A stretch of DNA of 13,820 nucleotides from Thermoflexales bacterium (GCA_015484715.1 WFUY01000038.1:1-13820); one strand, 5' to 3'; shown: positions 1 through 7,774, counted from the first letter of the stretch. Notes: generated from the letters alone by a model not told the origin. Numbers and translations: made by a program.

Positions 1-78
1 AATAGCCCATCGGGGCTGAAAGCGCCCTCGACCGGTGACCTGCGGGAGGGTAGGCTGAATAGATACACGGAGCCTCTT
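1..78. other. Non-coding leader upstream of nuoJ with a small hairpin and a dispersed motif
   Basis: No gene can be assigned here. One frame stays open into nuoJ, but it lacks a start codon with a ribosome binding site. A stop (TAG 3-5, or TGA 17-19 in another frame) could be the end of a gene lying mostly to the left, which by nuo order might be nuoI; this cannot be verified. Positions 4-17 form a perfect 5-bp hairpin (AGCCC, loop ATCG, GGGCT). Positions 35-49 read gtgacctgcgggagg, a motif that reappears in inverted orientation at 9722-9736 and partly on the + strand at 9742-9755. GGAG at 69-72 is the ribosome binding site of nuoJ. Confidence 0.6.
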
Positions 79-582
79 ATGACCGTAGCAAAAGGGGTAT
101 TCCTCATCCTCAGTGCCGTTACCCTGGGCAGCGCCCTGGCCGTGGTCACCCAACGAAACCTCTTCCACGCTGCCCTCTTCCTGATCCTTTCCTTCTTCGG
201 TGTCGCAGGACTCTATGTGCTCCTGGATGCGGCTTTCCTGGCCGGCATCCAGGTCCTTATCTACATCGGAGCGATCGCCATCCTTATCATCTTCGCCGTG
301 ATGCTGACCCGGCAGATGATGAGGCCGGTGGAGCCCCAGGTCAACCTCCAGTGGGCTTGGGCCGCCGGCCTTTCCTTTGCCTTTCTGGTCCTCGTCCTGT
401 GGGTAACCCTGCGCATCCCCTGGCCGGAGCAGGTCAGCGTCCCGGTCACCGCCGAGAGCATCACCCGGCTGGGGCAGGCTCTGATGGACCCCCAGCAGTA
501 CGTGCTGCCCTTTGAGGTCGCTTCGGTCCTGCTGTTCGTCGCGCTGGTTGGCTCTGTCGCCATCGCCCGAGAGCGCGACTGA
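79..582 (+). CDS. nuoJ: NADH-quinone oxidoreductase subunit J
   Basis: NuoJ is a small integral subunit of the complex I membrane arm, next to NuoK and the quinone site; its third helix helps couple quinone chemistry to proton movement. The 167-residue product has about five membrane segments. The family core lies at residues 27-77: a NLFHAALFL-type helix, then FLAGIQVLIYIGAIAIL with the conserved Tyr62/Gly64 region where family members show a pi-bulge. The C-terminus (LPFEVASVLLFVALVGSVAIA) is also typical of the family. Length matches usual NuoJ (about 165-185). The ATG at 79 follows GGAG at 69-72. nuoK starts 27 bp downstream, in the standard nuo order. Confidence 0.96.
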   Translation: MTVAKGVFLILSAVTLGSALAVVTQRNLFHAALFLILSFFGVAGLYVLLDAAFLAGIQVLIYIGAIAILIIFAVMLTRQMMRPVEPQVNLQWAWAAGLSFAFLVLVLWVTLRIPWPEQVSVPVTAESITRLGQALMDPQQYVLPFEVASVLLFVALVGSVAIARERD

Positions 583-609
583 ACTACCCCCCTTGTACGG
601 AGCCGAACG

Positions 610-918
610 ATGATCCCGCTCTCCTGGTACCTCATCGTCGCCACAGCCCTCTTCGCCATCGGGCTGTACGGGGCGTTGAGCCGACGCAACGCCATCGCCA
701 TCCTGATGGGCATCGAACTGATGCTCAACGCCGTCAACATCAACCTGGTCGCCTTCTGGCGCTATCTCACGCCCCACCGGATAACCGGCCAGGCCTTCGC
801 CATCTTCGTCTTCGCTGTGGCCGCCGCCGAGGCGGCCGTCGGCCTGGCGCTGATCATCTCCGTCTACCGCAACCGGGATACGGTGGACGTGGAGAAGATC
901 AACCTGCTGAAATGGTGA
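610..918 (+). CDS. nuoK: NADH-quinone oxidoreductase subunit K
   Basis: NuoK is the 3-helix MrpC-like subunit of the complex I membrane arm and carries two buried glutamates essential for proton translocation. In this 102-residue protein they are visible as Glu36 in [16 protein letters not shown] and Glu74 in [13 protein letters not shown], matching E. coli Glu36 and Glu72. Length is canonical. The start is ATG 610, with GGAG at 599-602 just after the nuoJ stop. A 114-bp gap separates it from nuoL, the longest spacer inside the nuo block. Nothing is missing or unusual. Confidence 0.97.
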   Translation: MIPLSWYLIVATALFAIGLYGALSRRNAIAILMGIELMLNAVNINLVAFWRYLTPHRITGQAFAIFVFAVAAAEAAVGLALIISVYRNRDTVDVEKINLLKW

Positions 919-1032
919 CGGGGGGACAAGCTCCCGAGGGTCCGCCCCGGTGGCCGAGGGCAGTGCGGACCTATCGGGCCTAGCCGTCTCCCCCGGCGGA
1001 TCCTATATCCCTGACCCGATCGAGGTATCTCT
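919..1032. other. nuoK-nuoL spacer with an inverted repeat
   Basis: This is a GC-rich intergenic spacer with no credible ORF. GGTCCGC at 939-945 and GCGGACC at 965-971 are perfect inverted repeats separated by 19 nt. A shorter CGGG/CCCG pairing precedes them around 920-936. No T-run follows, so it is not an intrinsic terminator; an mRNA-processing or stabilising stem is possible. GAGG at 1022-1025 is the ribosome binding site of nuoL. Confidence 0.5.
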
Positions 1033-3177
1033 ATGGTCAATCTCGAACTGCTCACCTGGCTCGTGCCCCTCTTCCCGGTGCTGGCCTTCGCCGTCATCGT
1101 CCTCTTCACCAACCGCTGGAAACGGCTGAGCCACACGGTGGCCATCGGCTTCCTGCTCGTCTCCTTCGTCCTGGGGATGATCGTCGTCTTCAGCGCCTTC
1201 CGCATCGGGGGCGAGGAGCTGGCCCAGCACCCCATTGTCAGTGCGGTGGACTGGATGCCCACCGGGGAGAGCTTCCTGCGTTTCGGGGTGCTGGTGGACC
1301 CGCTGACGGCGGTCACCCTCTTCTTCGTCCTGATGACACTGGTGGCCATCTTCGTCTACAGCGTGGGCTACATGCGGGGCGACCCCCGTTACTCCCGCTT
1401 CTTCGCCCTCATCTCCCTCTTCGCCACAGGCATGCTGGGGCTGGTGGTCTCTGACAACCTGTTGATGCTCTTCCTCTTCTGGGAGATCATGGGCTTCTGC
1501 TCCTACGCCCTCATCGGCTTCTGGTTCGAGAAGCCTTCGGCCCACAGGGCCGGCGTCAAAGCCTTCATCACCACCCGCGTCGGGGACGTGCTGATGCTCC
1601 TGGGCATCGCCTACCTGTACGCCCTCACCGGAACGCTGAACTTCCGGGAGATCCTGAACGACCCGGCGGTGCTGAAACGGCTGGTGGAGATGAGCAGCCC
1701 CATCGCCGGCCTCTCGGCTGCGGCCCTTGTGGGCCTGCTCCTCTTCGGCGGCACGGTGGGCAAGAGCGCCCAGTTCCCCCTCCACGTCTGGTTGCCCGAC
1801 GCGATGGAAGGTCCGACTCCGGTCAGCGCTTTGATCCACGCCGCGACGATGGTCTCGGCCGGCGTCTACCTGGTCATCCGCACCTTCCCCCTCCTGTCGG
1901 CCGGCCTGGAGCACGGGGGCGGGGCCACGCCGGCCATGTGGGCGATGGGGCTCATCGGGGCCTTCACCGCCTTCCTGGCCGCGACGATGGCCGTGGCCCA
2001 GTTCGACATCAAGCGGGTGCTGGCCTACTCGACCATCAGCCAGTTGGGCTACATGATCGCCGCCCTGGGCGTGGGGGCCTACGTGGCCGCCGCCTTCCAC
2101 CTGATCACCCACGCCTTCTTCAAAGCGCTCCTCTTCCTGGGCTCCGGCTCCGTCATCCACGCGATGGAACACGGCCACCACCACGCGATGGAGCACGCCG
2201 GCCACGGCCACGGAGAGCACGAGGAGCCCTTCGACCCCAACGACATGCGCAACATGGGCGGTCTCCGGGAGAAGATGCCCATCACCTTCTGGACCTTCAC
2301 CATCGGCGGGCTGGCGTTGGCCGGCTTCCCGCTGGTCACGGCCGGCTTCTGGAGCAAGGATGAGATCCTGGCCGAGGCCTTCCACGCCGCCTTCGAGAAG
2401 GGTGAGCCGCTGGGCCTCTTCGTCTACCTGCTGCTGGCCCTGGCCGCGCTCCTGACGGCCTTCTACACGATGCGCCAGATCACGATGACCTTCCTGGGCG
2501 AACCGCGCACCGAGGCGGCCCGCCACGCACCGGAGAGCGACTGGACGATGACGGTGCCCCTCATCTTCCTCTCCATCTTCGCCGTGGGGGCCGGCTTCGT
2601 CGGCGTGCCCGCCGACTTCCCCATCCTGGGGCCGTTGCTGGGCGGGAACCCCCTGCACGAGTTCGTGGGGGCCACGCTGATGACCCACCTGGAGACGCTG
2701 CCCCTCAACTGGCTCCCGGTGCTCATCTCCGTCCTCTTCGCCCTGGGCGGCCTCTGGCTGGGCTACCGGGCTTACGAGGGGAAGCTACGCAGTCCGGAGA
2801 CGCCAGACCCCCTCTCCAACCTGCCCCTGGGCCTCTTCACCCACATGCACCGGCGCTGGTACTTCGACGAGCTGTACGATGTCCTCTTCGTCCGGCCGGC
2901 CAAGGGGATCGCCTTCTTCATCGCCCGCATTGTGGACCGGGGGATCATTGACGGCATCCTGCACTTCACCGCCCGCACCTCGCTGATCCTGGCCGAGGCG
3001 ACCCGCGTCTTCGACCGGGTGGTGCCCAACGGCATCCCCATCGCCGTCGCCGAGGGGATCAAGGGCTTCGGTCGCAGCTTCCGCACCATCCAGACGGGGC
3101 AGGTGCAGAACTACCTACTGCTGGCCCTGGTTAACGCCCTCGTGTTGGCCGTTGTTTATCTGGTGTTGTTTCAATAG
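1033..3177 (+). CDS. nuoL: NADH-quinone oxidoreductase subunit L, with His-rich loop and long lateral helix
   Basis: NuoL is the distal antiporter-like proton channel of complex I. Its C-terminal amphipathic lateral helix (HL) runs along the membrane arm and ends in a final anchoring helix. The 714-residue protein shows the TM5 Glu151 (FLFWEIMGF), TM7 Lys244 (TVGKSAQFPLHVWLPDA), His356/His360/Lys364 in HLITHAFFKALLF, and TM12 Lys442 (GFWSKDEIL). It is longer than usual (about 600-650) for two visible reasons. One is a loop at residues 376-396 with nine His. The other is about 25 extra residues between IIDGI (638-642) and TIQTGQVQNY (685-694), inside HL. The ATG at 1033 has GAGG eight bases upstream. 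The membrane-embedded residues look intact, so a functional pump is expected. Confidence 0.96.
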   Translation: MVNLELLTWLVPLFPVLAFAVIVLFTNRWKRLSHTVAIGFLLVSFVLGMIVVFSAFRIGGEELAQHPIVSAVDWMPTGESFLRFGVLVDPLTAVTLFFVLMTLVAIFVYSVGYMRGDPRYSRFFALISLFATGMLGLVVSDNLLMLFLFWEIMGFCSYALIGFWFEKPSAHRAGVKAFITTRVGDVLMLLGIAYLYALTGTLNFREILNDPAVLKRLVEMSSPIAGLSAAALVGLLLFGGTVGKSAQFPLHVWLPDAMEGPTPVSALIHAATMVSAGVYLVIRTFPLLSAGLEHGGGATPAMWAMGLIGAFTAFLAATMAVAQFDIKRVLAYSTISQLGYMIAALGVGAYVAAAFHLITHAFFKALLFLGSGSVIHAMEHGHHHAMEHAGHGHGEHEEPFDPNDMRNMGGLREKMPITFWTFTIGGLALAGFPLVTAGFWSKDEILAEAFHAAFEKGEPLGLFVYLLLALAALLTAFYTMRQITMTFLGEPRTEAARHAPESDWTMTVPLIFLSIFAVGAGFVGVPADFPILGPLLGGNPLHEFVGATLMTHLETLPLNWLPVLISVLFALGGLWLGYRAYEGKLRSPETPDPLSNLPLGLFTHMHRRWYFDELYDVLFVRPAKGIAFFIARIVDRGIIDGILHFTARTSLILAEATRVFDRVVPNGIPIAVAEGIKGFGRSFRTIQTGQVQNYLLLALVNALVLAVVYLVLFQ
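2158..2220 (+). repeat. Local duplication encoding the His-rich loop of NuoL
   Basis: Two nearly identical units of about 24 bp lie side by side, one starting at 2158 and one at 2182. Each opens with cacgcgatgga and encodes HAMEH followed by Gly/His-rich residues. Together they give nine histidines in residues 376-396, in the loop after FLGSGSVI, where NuoL proteins normally carry a short linker before the MGGL motif. It looks like a recent slippage or duplication in a loop that tolerates insertion. Metal binding is conceivable but unproven. Confidence 0.7.
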
Positions 3178-3210
3178 CCGTCGTCATCTCTCCTTCTTCG
3201 GAGTAGAGCT

Positions 3211-4746
3211 ATGGATTTCATCCTCAGCCACCTCTTGAGCCTCATCGTCTTCACCCCCCTGCTGGGGGCAATCGTGGTGATGCTGCTGCCCGGCCACCAG
3301 AAGGGACTGATCCGATGGGTGGCCTTCGGCCTCAGCCTGATCCCCTTCATCCTCTCCGTCGTTCTATGGGTCAACTTCGTGCCCGGCGAGCCCGGCTACC
3401 AGTTCGTCGAGCAGGCGGACTGGCTGCCGGCCTTGGGCGTTCGCTACCACGTGGGGGTGGACGGCCTCAGCCTGACGCTGATCTTGCTCACCACCCTGCT
3501 GACCCCCCTGGGCGTCCTCATCTCCTTCAGCATCGAAGAGCACGTCCGCTCCTTCTTCGCCCTCTTCCTCTTCCTGGAGACGGGGATCCTGGGCTACTTC
3601 GTGGCCCTGGACCTGATCATCTTCTTCATCTTCTGGGAGATCGGGCTGGTGCCGATGTACTTCCTCATCAACCAGTGGGGGAGTGCCAACCGGCGTTACG
3701 CTTCCTTCAAGTTCTTCATCTACACAATGGCCGGGAGTCTGGCGATGCTGCTGGCCATCCAGGTGATCTGGATCGCCAGCCGGAGCATCGTCCCCACGGG
3801 CACCTTCGACATCCCGCTCCTGATGCAGATGCGCCCCTTCACCGGGGAGCAGGTGCTGCCCTTCCTGTCCCAGGAGTTGGCCCGCACCATCGCCTTCTGG
3901 GCCTTCGTCATCGCCTTCGCCATCAAGGTTCCCATCTGGCCGGTGCACACCTGGCTGCCCGACGCCCACACCGAAGCGCCCACGGCCGGCTCGATGATCC
4001 TGGCCGGCGTCCTGCTGAAGATGGGAGCCTACGGCTTCCTGCGGGTGGTCATCCCCTTCTTCCCGACCGAAGCCGCCCGCTTCGCCCTCGCCCTGGCCGT
4101 CCTGGCCCTCCTCTCCATCCTGATGGGAGCCTACGCCGCCTACGGACAGACCGATTTCAAGCGGCTGGTGGCCTACTCTTCCATCAACCACATGGGCATC
4201 GTCATCCTGGGCATCGCCGTGGCGGCGACGACGCTGGGAACGAAGCAGTACGCCGAGCACGGCGTCATGGCCTACAACGGCGCGGTCCTCCAGATGTTCA
4301 ACCACGGCCTGACCTCGGCAGCCCTCTTCGCCCTGGTGGGCATGGTCTACGAGCGGACCCACACCCGCGATCTCTCGGCCTACGGCGGGCTCTGGGTCGT
4401 GATGCCGGCCTACGGCGGCATCCTCATCTACTCGGCGATGGCCAACCTGGGGCTGCCGGGCCTGGGCAGCTTCGTCAGCGAGTTCCTGGTCGTCCGGGGA
4501 GCCTGGCCGGTCTACACCCTCATCACCGCCCTAGCGATGATCGGTCTGGTGATGACGGCCGCCTTCACGCTGATGGCCGTCCAGCGGGTGCTCCACGGCC
4601 CCCTGAACCCGCGCTGGAAGGAACTGCGGGAGATCACCTGGCGCGAAGGGCTGGCGATGGCCCCGCTGATGATCGGCCTGCTGGCCATCGGCGTCTGGCC
4701 GCGCTGGATCCTGGACGTCATCAACGCGGCTGCTCAATTCCTGTAG
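3211..4746 (+). CDS. nuoM: NADH-quinone oxidoreductase subunit M (canonical copy)
   Basis: This is an antiporter-like proton-pumping subunit of the complex I membrane arm with 14 membrane helices. The 511-residue product has the full set of pumping residues: Glu143 in TM5 (FFIFWEIGLVPMYF), Lys239 in TM7 (FAIKVPIWPVHTWLPDA), Lys270 in TM8 (AGVLLKMGAYGFLR) and Glu424 in TM12 (GLGSFVSEFLVV). Length is typical (about 490-520). The start is ATG 3211, with GGAG at 3200-3203 and a 33-bp gap after nuoL. A second, divergent nuoM follows 51 bp downstream. This copy is judged the canonical one because no functional residue is replaced. Confidence 0.96.
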   Translation: MDFILSHLLSLIVFTPLLGAIVVMLLPGHQKGLIRWVAFGLSLIPFILSVVLWVNFVPGEPGYQFVEQADWLPALGVRYHVGVDGLSLTLILLTTLLTPLGVLISFSIEEHVRSFFALFLFLETGILGYFVALDLIIFFIFWEIGLVPMYFLINQWGSANRRYASFKFFIYTMAGSLAMLLAIQVIWIASRSIVPTGTFDIPLLMQMRPFTGEQVLPFLSQELARTIAFWAFVIAFAIKVPIWPVHTWLPDAHTEAPTAGSMILAGVLLKMGAYGFLRVVIPFFPTEAARFALALAVLALLSILMGAYAAYGQTDFKRLVAYSSINHMGIVILGIAVAATTLGTKQYAEHGVMAYNGAVLQMFNHGLTSAALFALVGMVYERTHTRDLSAYGGLWVVMPAYGGILIYSAMANLGLPGLGSFVSEFLVVRGAWPVYTLITALAMIGLVMTAAFTLMAVQRVLHGPLNPRWKELREITWREGLAMAPLMIGLLAIGVWPRWILDVINAAAQFL

Positions 4747-4797
4747 CTCACGCAACACGTAACACGCGATACGCAACACGAGGCGAGGTAAACCACG
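4747..4797. repeat. Short acgcaacacg direct repeats between nuoM and nuoM2
   Basis: The 51-bp spacer contains ACGCAACACG twice (4750-4759 and 4771-4780), with a related taacacgcg between them. The result is an array of cacg-type units that reads as low-complexity intergenic DNA rather than coding sequence. The ribosome binding site of the next gene (GAGG, 4785-4788) follows directly. Similar short cacg/tacg arrays could occur elsewhere in the genome as dispersed filler repeats; only this one is seen in the window. Confidence 0.6.
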
Positions 4798-6312
4798 ATG
4801 GCCTTTCCCTTCATCTCGGTGATCATCTTCACCCCTCTCGTCGCGGGGATGCTGATCTTGATGCTCCCCGCCGACCGGAAGGCAGAGATCAAGGTAATCG
4901 CGGCCGCGGCTGCCTTCATCTCCCTGGTCCTCTCCCTCTGGCTCTTCTTCACCTATGACCGGGAGGCAGCTCGACTGGCGACGGACTGGGCAGGGCGAAT
5001 TCAGTTCGAGGAAAAGATCGCCTGGGTGCCCAGCCTGGGGCTCTCCTACCACGTCGGTGGGGACGGCTTCAACATCCCGCTGCTCCTCCTGACCAGCCTG
5101 ATCCTCTTCGCCGGCGTCCTGGTCTCCTGGCACATCGAGCATCGGGCGCGGGAGTTCTTCGCCTTCCTGATGGTCCTGGCCACCGGCATCTTCGGGGGCT
5201 TCGCCGCGCTGGACCTCTTCCTGCTGGTCTTCTTCTACGAGATGGCCATCTTCCCCATCTACGTGATGATCGCCGTCTGGGGGAGCACCCGCAAGGAGTT
5301 CGCGGCGATGAAGCTGACCCTCTACATTCTGGTGGGGAGCATCATCGCCCTGGTCGGCCTCTTCGCCATCTACTTCAAGGCCGGGCTAGGTACCTTTGAC
5401 ATGGTGGAAATCTACCAGAACGGCAACCTGGATGCCACCTTCCAGCGAATCTGGTTCCTGCCCGTCTTCGTCGGCTTCGGCGTCCTGGCCAGCCTCTGGC
5501 CCTTCCACGTCTGGTCCCCCGACGGCTACGTGGCCGCGCCCACCGTCGTCTCGATGCTTCACGCCGGCGTCCTGAAGAACATGGGGGCCTACGTGGCCCT
5601 GCGCACCGGCATCCAGCTCCTGCCCGAAGGGGCGAAGTTCTGGATGCCCTTCATCGTCTTCCTGACGGTGATCAGCATCGTCTACTCGGCGATGGTGGCG
5701 ATGAGCCAGCGGGACTTCAAGTACGTCTTCGGGTTCGCCAGCGTGGGTCATATGGGGATCGTGCTCTTGGGATTCTCCACCCTCAACCTGGTGGGGCTCA
5801 CCGGCACCGGCGTCCAGATGTTCATCCACGGCGCGATGTCGGCCATCTTCTTCTCCATCGTTGGGATGGTCTATGACCGAGCCCACACGCGGGACATCCC
5901 CAGTCTGGGCGGCTTTGTGCGTATCATGCCCATCCCAACCCTCGCCTTCCTCATCGCCGGTCTGAGTTCGATGGGGATGCCGGGGCTGGCCGGCTTCGTG
6001 GCCGAGATCCAGATCTTCATCGGCGTCTGGTTGGCCTACGCCCCCCAGCACTGGTGGTTCCCCTGGATGGCCATCATCGCCTCCAGTGGGGTCATCATCA
6101 CGGCAGCCTACATCATGCGGGTGGCCTACAGCGTCTTCTTCGGTGAGCTCCGGCCGGAGTTCGCCGACCTGCCGGGCGTCACCCTGATGGACAAGATCGC
6201 GGTGACGCTCCTGGCCATCCCGCTCATCGTCATCGGTGTCTATCCTTCGATCATCATGCCGCTGGCTCAGACCGGAGCGGCTTCCATCGCTTCACTCTTC
6301 GGAGGTGCGTAA
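4798..6312 (+). CDS. nuoM: Second NuoM-like subunit of complex I, with altered proton-channel lysines
   Basis: This is a 504-residue, 14-helix NuoM paralogue. It aligns over its length with the preceding NuoM (FFYEMAIFPIYVMIAVWGS, WPFHVWSPDGY, RAHTRDIPSLGG). Glu148 (TM5) and Glu403 (TM12, GLAGFVAEIQIF) are kept. The TM7 lysine of the motif IKVPIWP is replaced by Leu230 (VLASLWP). In TM8 AGVLLKMGAY reads AGVLKNMGAY, so Lys260 sits one position early and Asn261 takes the usual place. Duplicate nuoM genes in a nuo operon are known from several phyla and from the '2M' type of complex I. Here the copy is probably a structural extra module with changed or lost pumping (inference). The start is ATG 4798 with GAGG at 4785-4788. 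The stop abuts the nuoN start. Confidence 0.93.
   Translation: MAFPFISVIIFTPLVAGMLILMLPADRKAEIKVIAAAAAFISLVLSLWLFFTYDREAARLATDWAGRIQFEEKIAWVPSLGLSYHVGGDGFNIPLLLLTSLILFAGVLVSWHIEHRAREFFAFLMVLATGIFGGFAALDLFLLVFFYEMAIFPIYVMIAVWGSTRKEFAAMKLTLYILVGSIIALVGLFAIYFKAGLGTFDMVEIYQNGNLDATFQRIWFLPVFVGFGVLASLWPFHVWSPDGYVAAPTVVSMLHAGVLKNMGAYVALRTGIQLLPEGAKFWMPFIVFLTVISIVYSAMVAMSQRDFKYVFGFASVGHMGIVLLGFSTLNLVGLTGTGVQMFIHGAMSAIFFSIVGMVYDRAHTRDIPSLGGFVRIMPIPTLAFLIAGLSSMGMPGLAGFVAEIQIFIGVWLAYAPQHWWFPWMAIIASSGVIITAAYIMRVAYSVFFGELRPEFADLPGVTLMDKIAVTLLAIPLIVIGVYPSIIMPLAQTGAASIASLFGGA
6301..6306 (+). promoter_or_regulatory. Ribosome binding site of nuoN inside the end of nuoM2
   Basis: GGAGGT lies within the last codons of nuoM2, 6 bases ahead of the GTG at 6313. 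Because the nuoM2 stop (TAA 6310-6312) touches this GTG, the site fixes the nuoN start as GTG 6313 and points to coupled translation of the two subunits. Confidence 0.8.
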
Positions 6313-7761
6313 GTGTCCAGCCTTGACCCTGCGGCGCTGATCAACGTCTTGCCGGAGATCCTGCTGGTGGTGCTGGCCCTGATGGTGATGGGGCTGGATC
6401 TCCTCTGGCCGGCGGGCCGTAAGCGAGACTTAGGGCTCGTCAGCGCAGCCGGCATGATCGTCGTCCTGATCGCCAGTTTCCTCTGGCCCGGCGACGGCCA
6501 GCCCGTCTGGGGGGGGATGATCCAGGCCGATCTGCTGGCCCGCCTCTTCCGCATCCTCTTCCTGGTGGCCGGCATCCTGACCAGCCTGATCTCGATGGAC
6601 ATGAAGGGGCTGAAGCAGGAAGGGGAGTACTACGCGATGATCATCATCGCCACGATGGGCATGGGGCTGATGGCCACTGCCAATGACTTCCTGATGCTCT
6701 ACGTGGCGATGGAGATGACCAGCATCACCCAGTACCTGCTGGTGGGCTATATGCGTCGGGAGGCCCGCTCCGTCGAAGCGGGCATCAAGTACTTCCTCTT
6801 CGGGGCCGTGACCTCGACGGTGATGCTCTTCGGTCTCAGCTTCTTCTACGGCTTCACCGGGCAGACCAACTACGCCGGCGTGCGGATGGGGCTCTTCAAC
6901 CCGGCCATTGACACCGGCGCGGTGCTGGTCGCCTTGATCCTGATCGCCGTCGGCTTTGGCTTCAAGATCGCCGCCGTTCCCTTCCACTTCTGGACTCCCG
7001 ACACCTATGAAGGAGCGCCCACCCCGGTCACGGCCTTCATCTCGGTGGCCTCGAAGGCGGCCGGCTTCGCCGTCCTCTTCCGGGTTCTCAACGTCGTCTT
7101 CCCGGTCGGCGTCCCCCAGAGCGAGTGGACCAACCTGATGGAGACGCTGGCCATCGTGACGATGACGCTGGGGAACGTGCTGGCCATCCCCCAGACGAAC
7201 ATCAAGCGGTTGCTGGCCTACTCCAGCATCGCCCAGGCCGGCTACGTCCTCATCGGCGTGGCGGCCGTCTCCAGCCTGGGCGTTGCTTCCGCTCTCTTCT
7301 ACCTGGCCGTCTACGTCATCACCAACATCGGGGCCTTCGCCGGTGTCATCGCCGTGGCCAATCGGCTGGGCTCTGACGACATCCGGGCCTTCGCCGGCCT
7401 GAGCCGCCGCTCCCCCTACCTGGCGCTGATGATCCTCGTCGCCTTCCTCTCGCTGGGAGGCGTGCCCCCCACCGCCGGCTTCGTGGGCAAGCTCTTCCTG
7501 TTCCAGGCCGCCGTGGGGCAGGGCCTCATCCGGCTGGCCGTCATCGGCGTCCTCAACGTCATCGTCGGCCTCTACTACTACCTGATGGTCCTCAAGGTGA
7601 TGTATGTGGACCGGGGCGAGGAAGAGGTGGAGGTGCCGGTGAGCGCCCCTCTGGCCTGGACCCTGGCGGTGTCGGCGGCGGGGGTGATGCTTCTTGGCAT
7701 TTTCGCTCACCCCTGGTATAATATCGCCCTGCGTGCCGCTGCTGTGCTGTTCCCAGGGTGA
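6313..7761 (+). CDS. nuoN: NADH-quinone oxidoreductase subunit N
   Basis: NuoN is the antiporter-like complex I subunit nearest to NuoK. The 482-residue product has the expected charged residues in its membrane helices: Glu134 in TM5 (LYVAMEMTSITQYLLVGY), Lys218 in TM7 (GFGFKIAAVPFHFWTPD), Lys248 in TM8 (SVASKAAGFAVLFR) and Lys393 in TM12 (TAGFVGKLFLF). Length matches the family. Translation starts at GTG 6313 directly after the nuoM2 stop, with GGAGGT at 6301-6306. It is the last nuo gene, as in the standard order. A near-consensus promoter (7694-7722) sits inside its last 70 bp, and a TA-like pair begins 13 bp after its stop. Confidence 0.97.
   Translation: MSSLDPAALINVLPEILLVVLALMVMGLDLLWPAGRKRDLGLVSAAGMIVVLIASFLWPGDGQPVWGGMIQADLLARLFRILFLVAGILTSLISMDMKGLKQEGEYYAMIIIATMGMGLMATANDFLMLYVAMEMTSITQYLLVGYMRREARSVEAGIKYFLFGAVTSTVMLFGLSFFYGFTGQTNYAGVRMGLFNPAIDTGAVLVALILIAVGFGFKIAAVPFHFWTPDTYEGAPTPVTAFISVASKAAGFAVLFRVLNVVFPVGVPQSEWTNLMETLAIVTMTLGNVLAIPQTNIKRLLAYSSIAQAGYVLIGVAAVSSLGVASALFYLAVYVITNIGAFAGVIAVANRLGSDDIRAFAGLSRRSPYLALMILVAFLSLGGVPPTAGFVGKLFLFQAAVGQGLIRLAVIGVLNVIVGLYYYLMVLKVMYVDRGEEEVEVPVSAPLAWTLAVSAAGVMLLGIFAHPWYNIALRAAAVLFPG
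7694..7722 (+). promoter_or_regulatory. Near-consensus extended -10 sigma70-type promoter inside nuoN
   Basis: TTGGCA (7694-7699, five of six -35 consensus bases) is followed after exactly 17 bp by TATAAT (7717-7722, six of six). A TGG directly precedes the -10, giving the extended -10 TGn motif. AT-rich hexamers of this kind stand out in the surrounding GC-rich coding DNA. Transcription would begin near 7729, leaving a leader of about 45 nt before the DUF433 start at 7775. It could transcribe the TA pair and the downstream atp genes independently of the nuo promoter. Confidence 0.72.
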
Positions 7762-7774
7762 TAAAGGGAAGAAG

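Noticed and set aside
939..971. Inverted repeat in the nuoK-nuoL spacer as an intrinsic terminator
   Set aside because: The loop is 19 nt and no T-run follows; termination inside the nuo operon would also be unexpected.
1003..2688. Long - strand open frame (561 codons) opposite nuoL
   Set aside because: Its protein is rich in Gly, Glu, His, Gln and Arg with no domain, as expected from the antisense of GC-rich membrane-protein codons. nuoL is unambiguous on the other strand.
3315..4958. + strand frame of 547 codons overlapping nuoM
   Set aside because: Arg/Pro/Gly-rich shadow in another frame of nuoM; no family features.
7694..7774. TTG start giving a 27-residue extension of the DUF433 protein
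   Set aside because: The codon is part of the -35 hexamer, the extension overlaps nuoN coding sequence, and DUF433 family proteins do not have such a segment.
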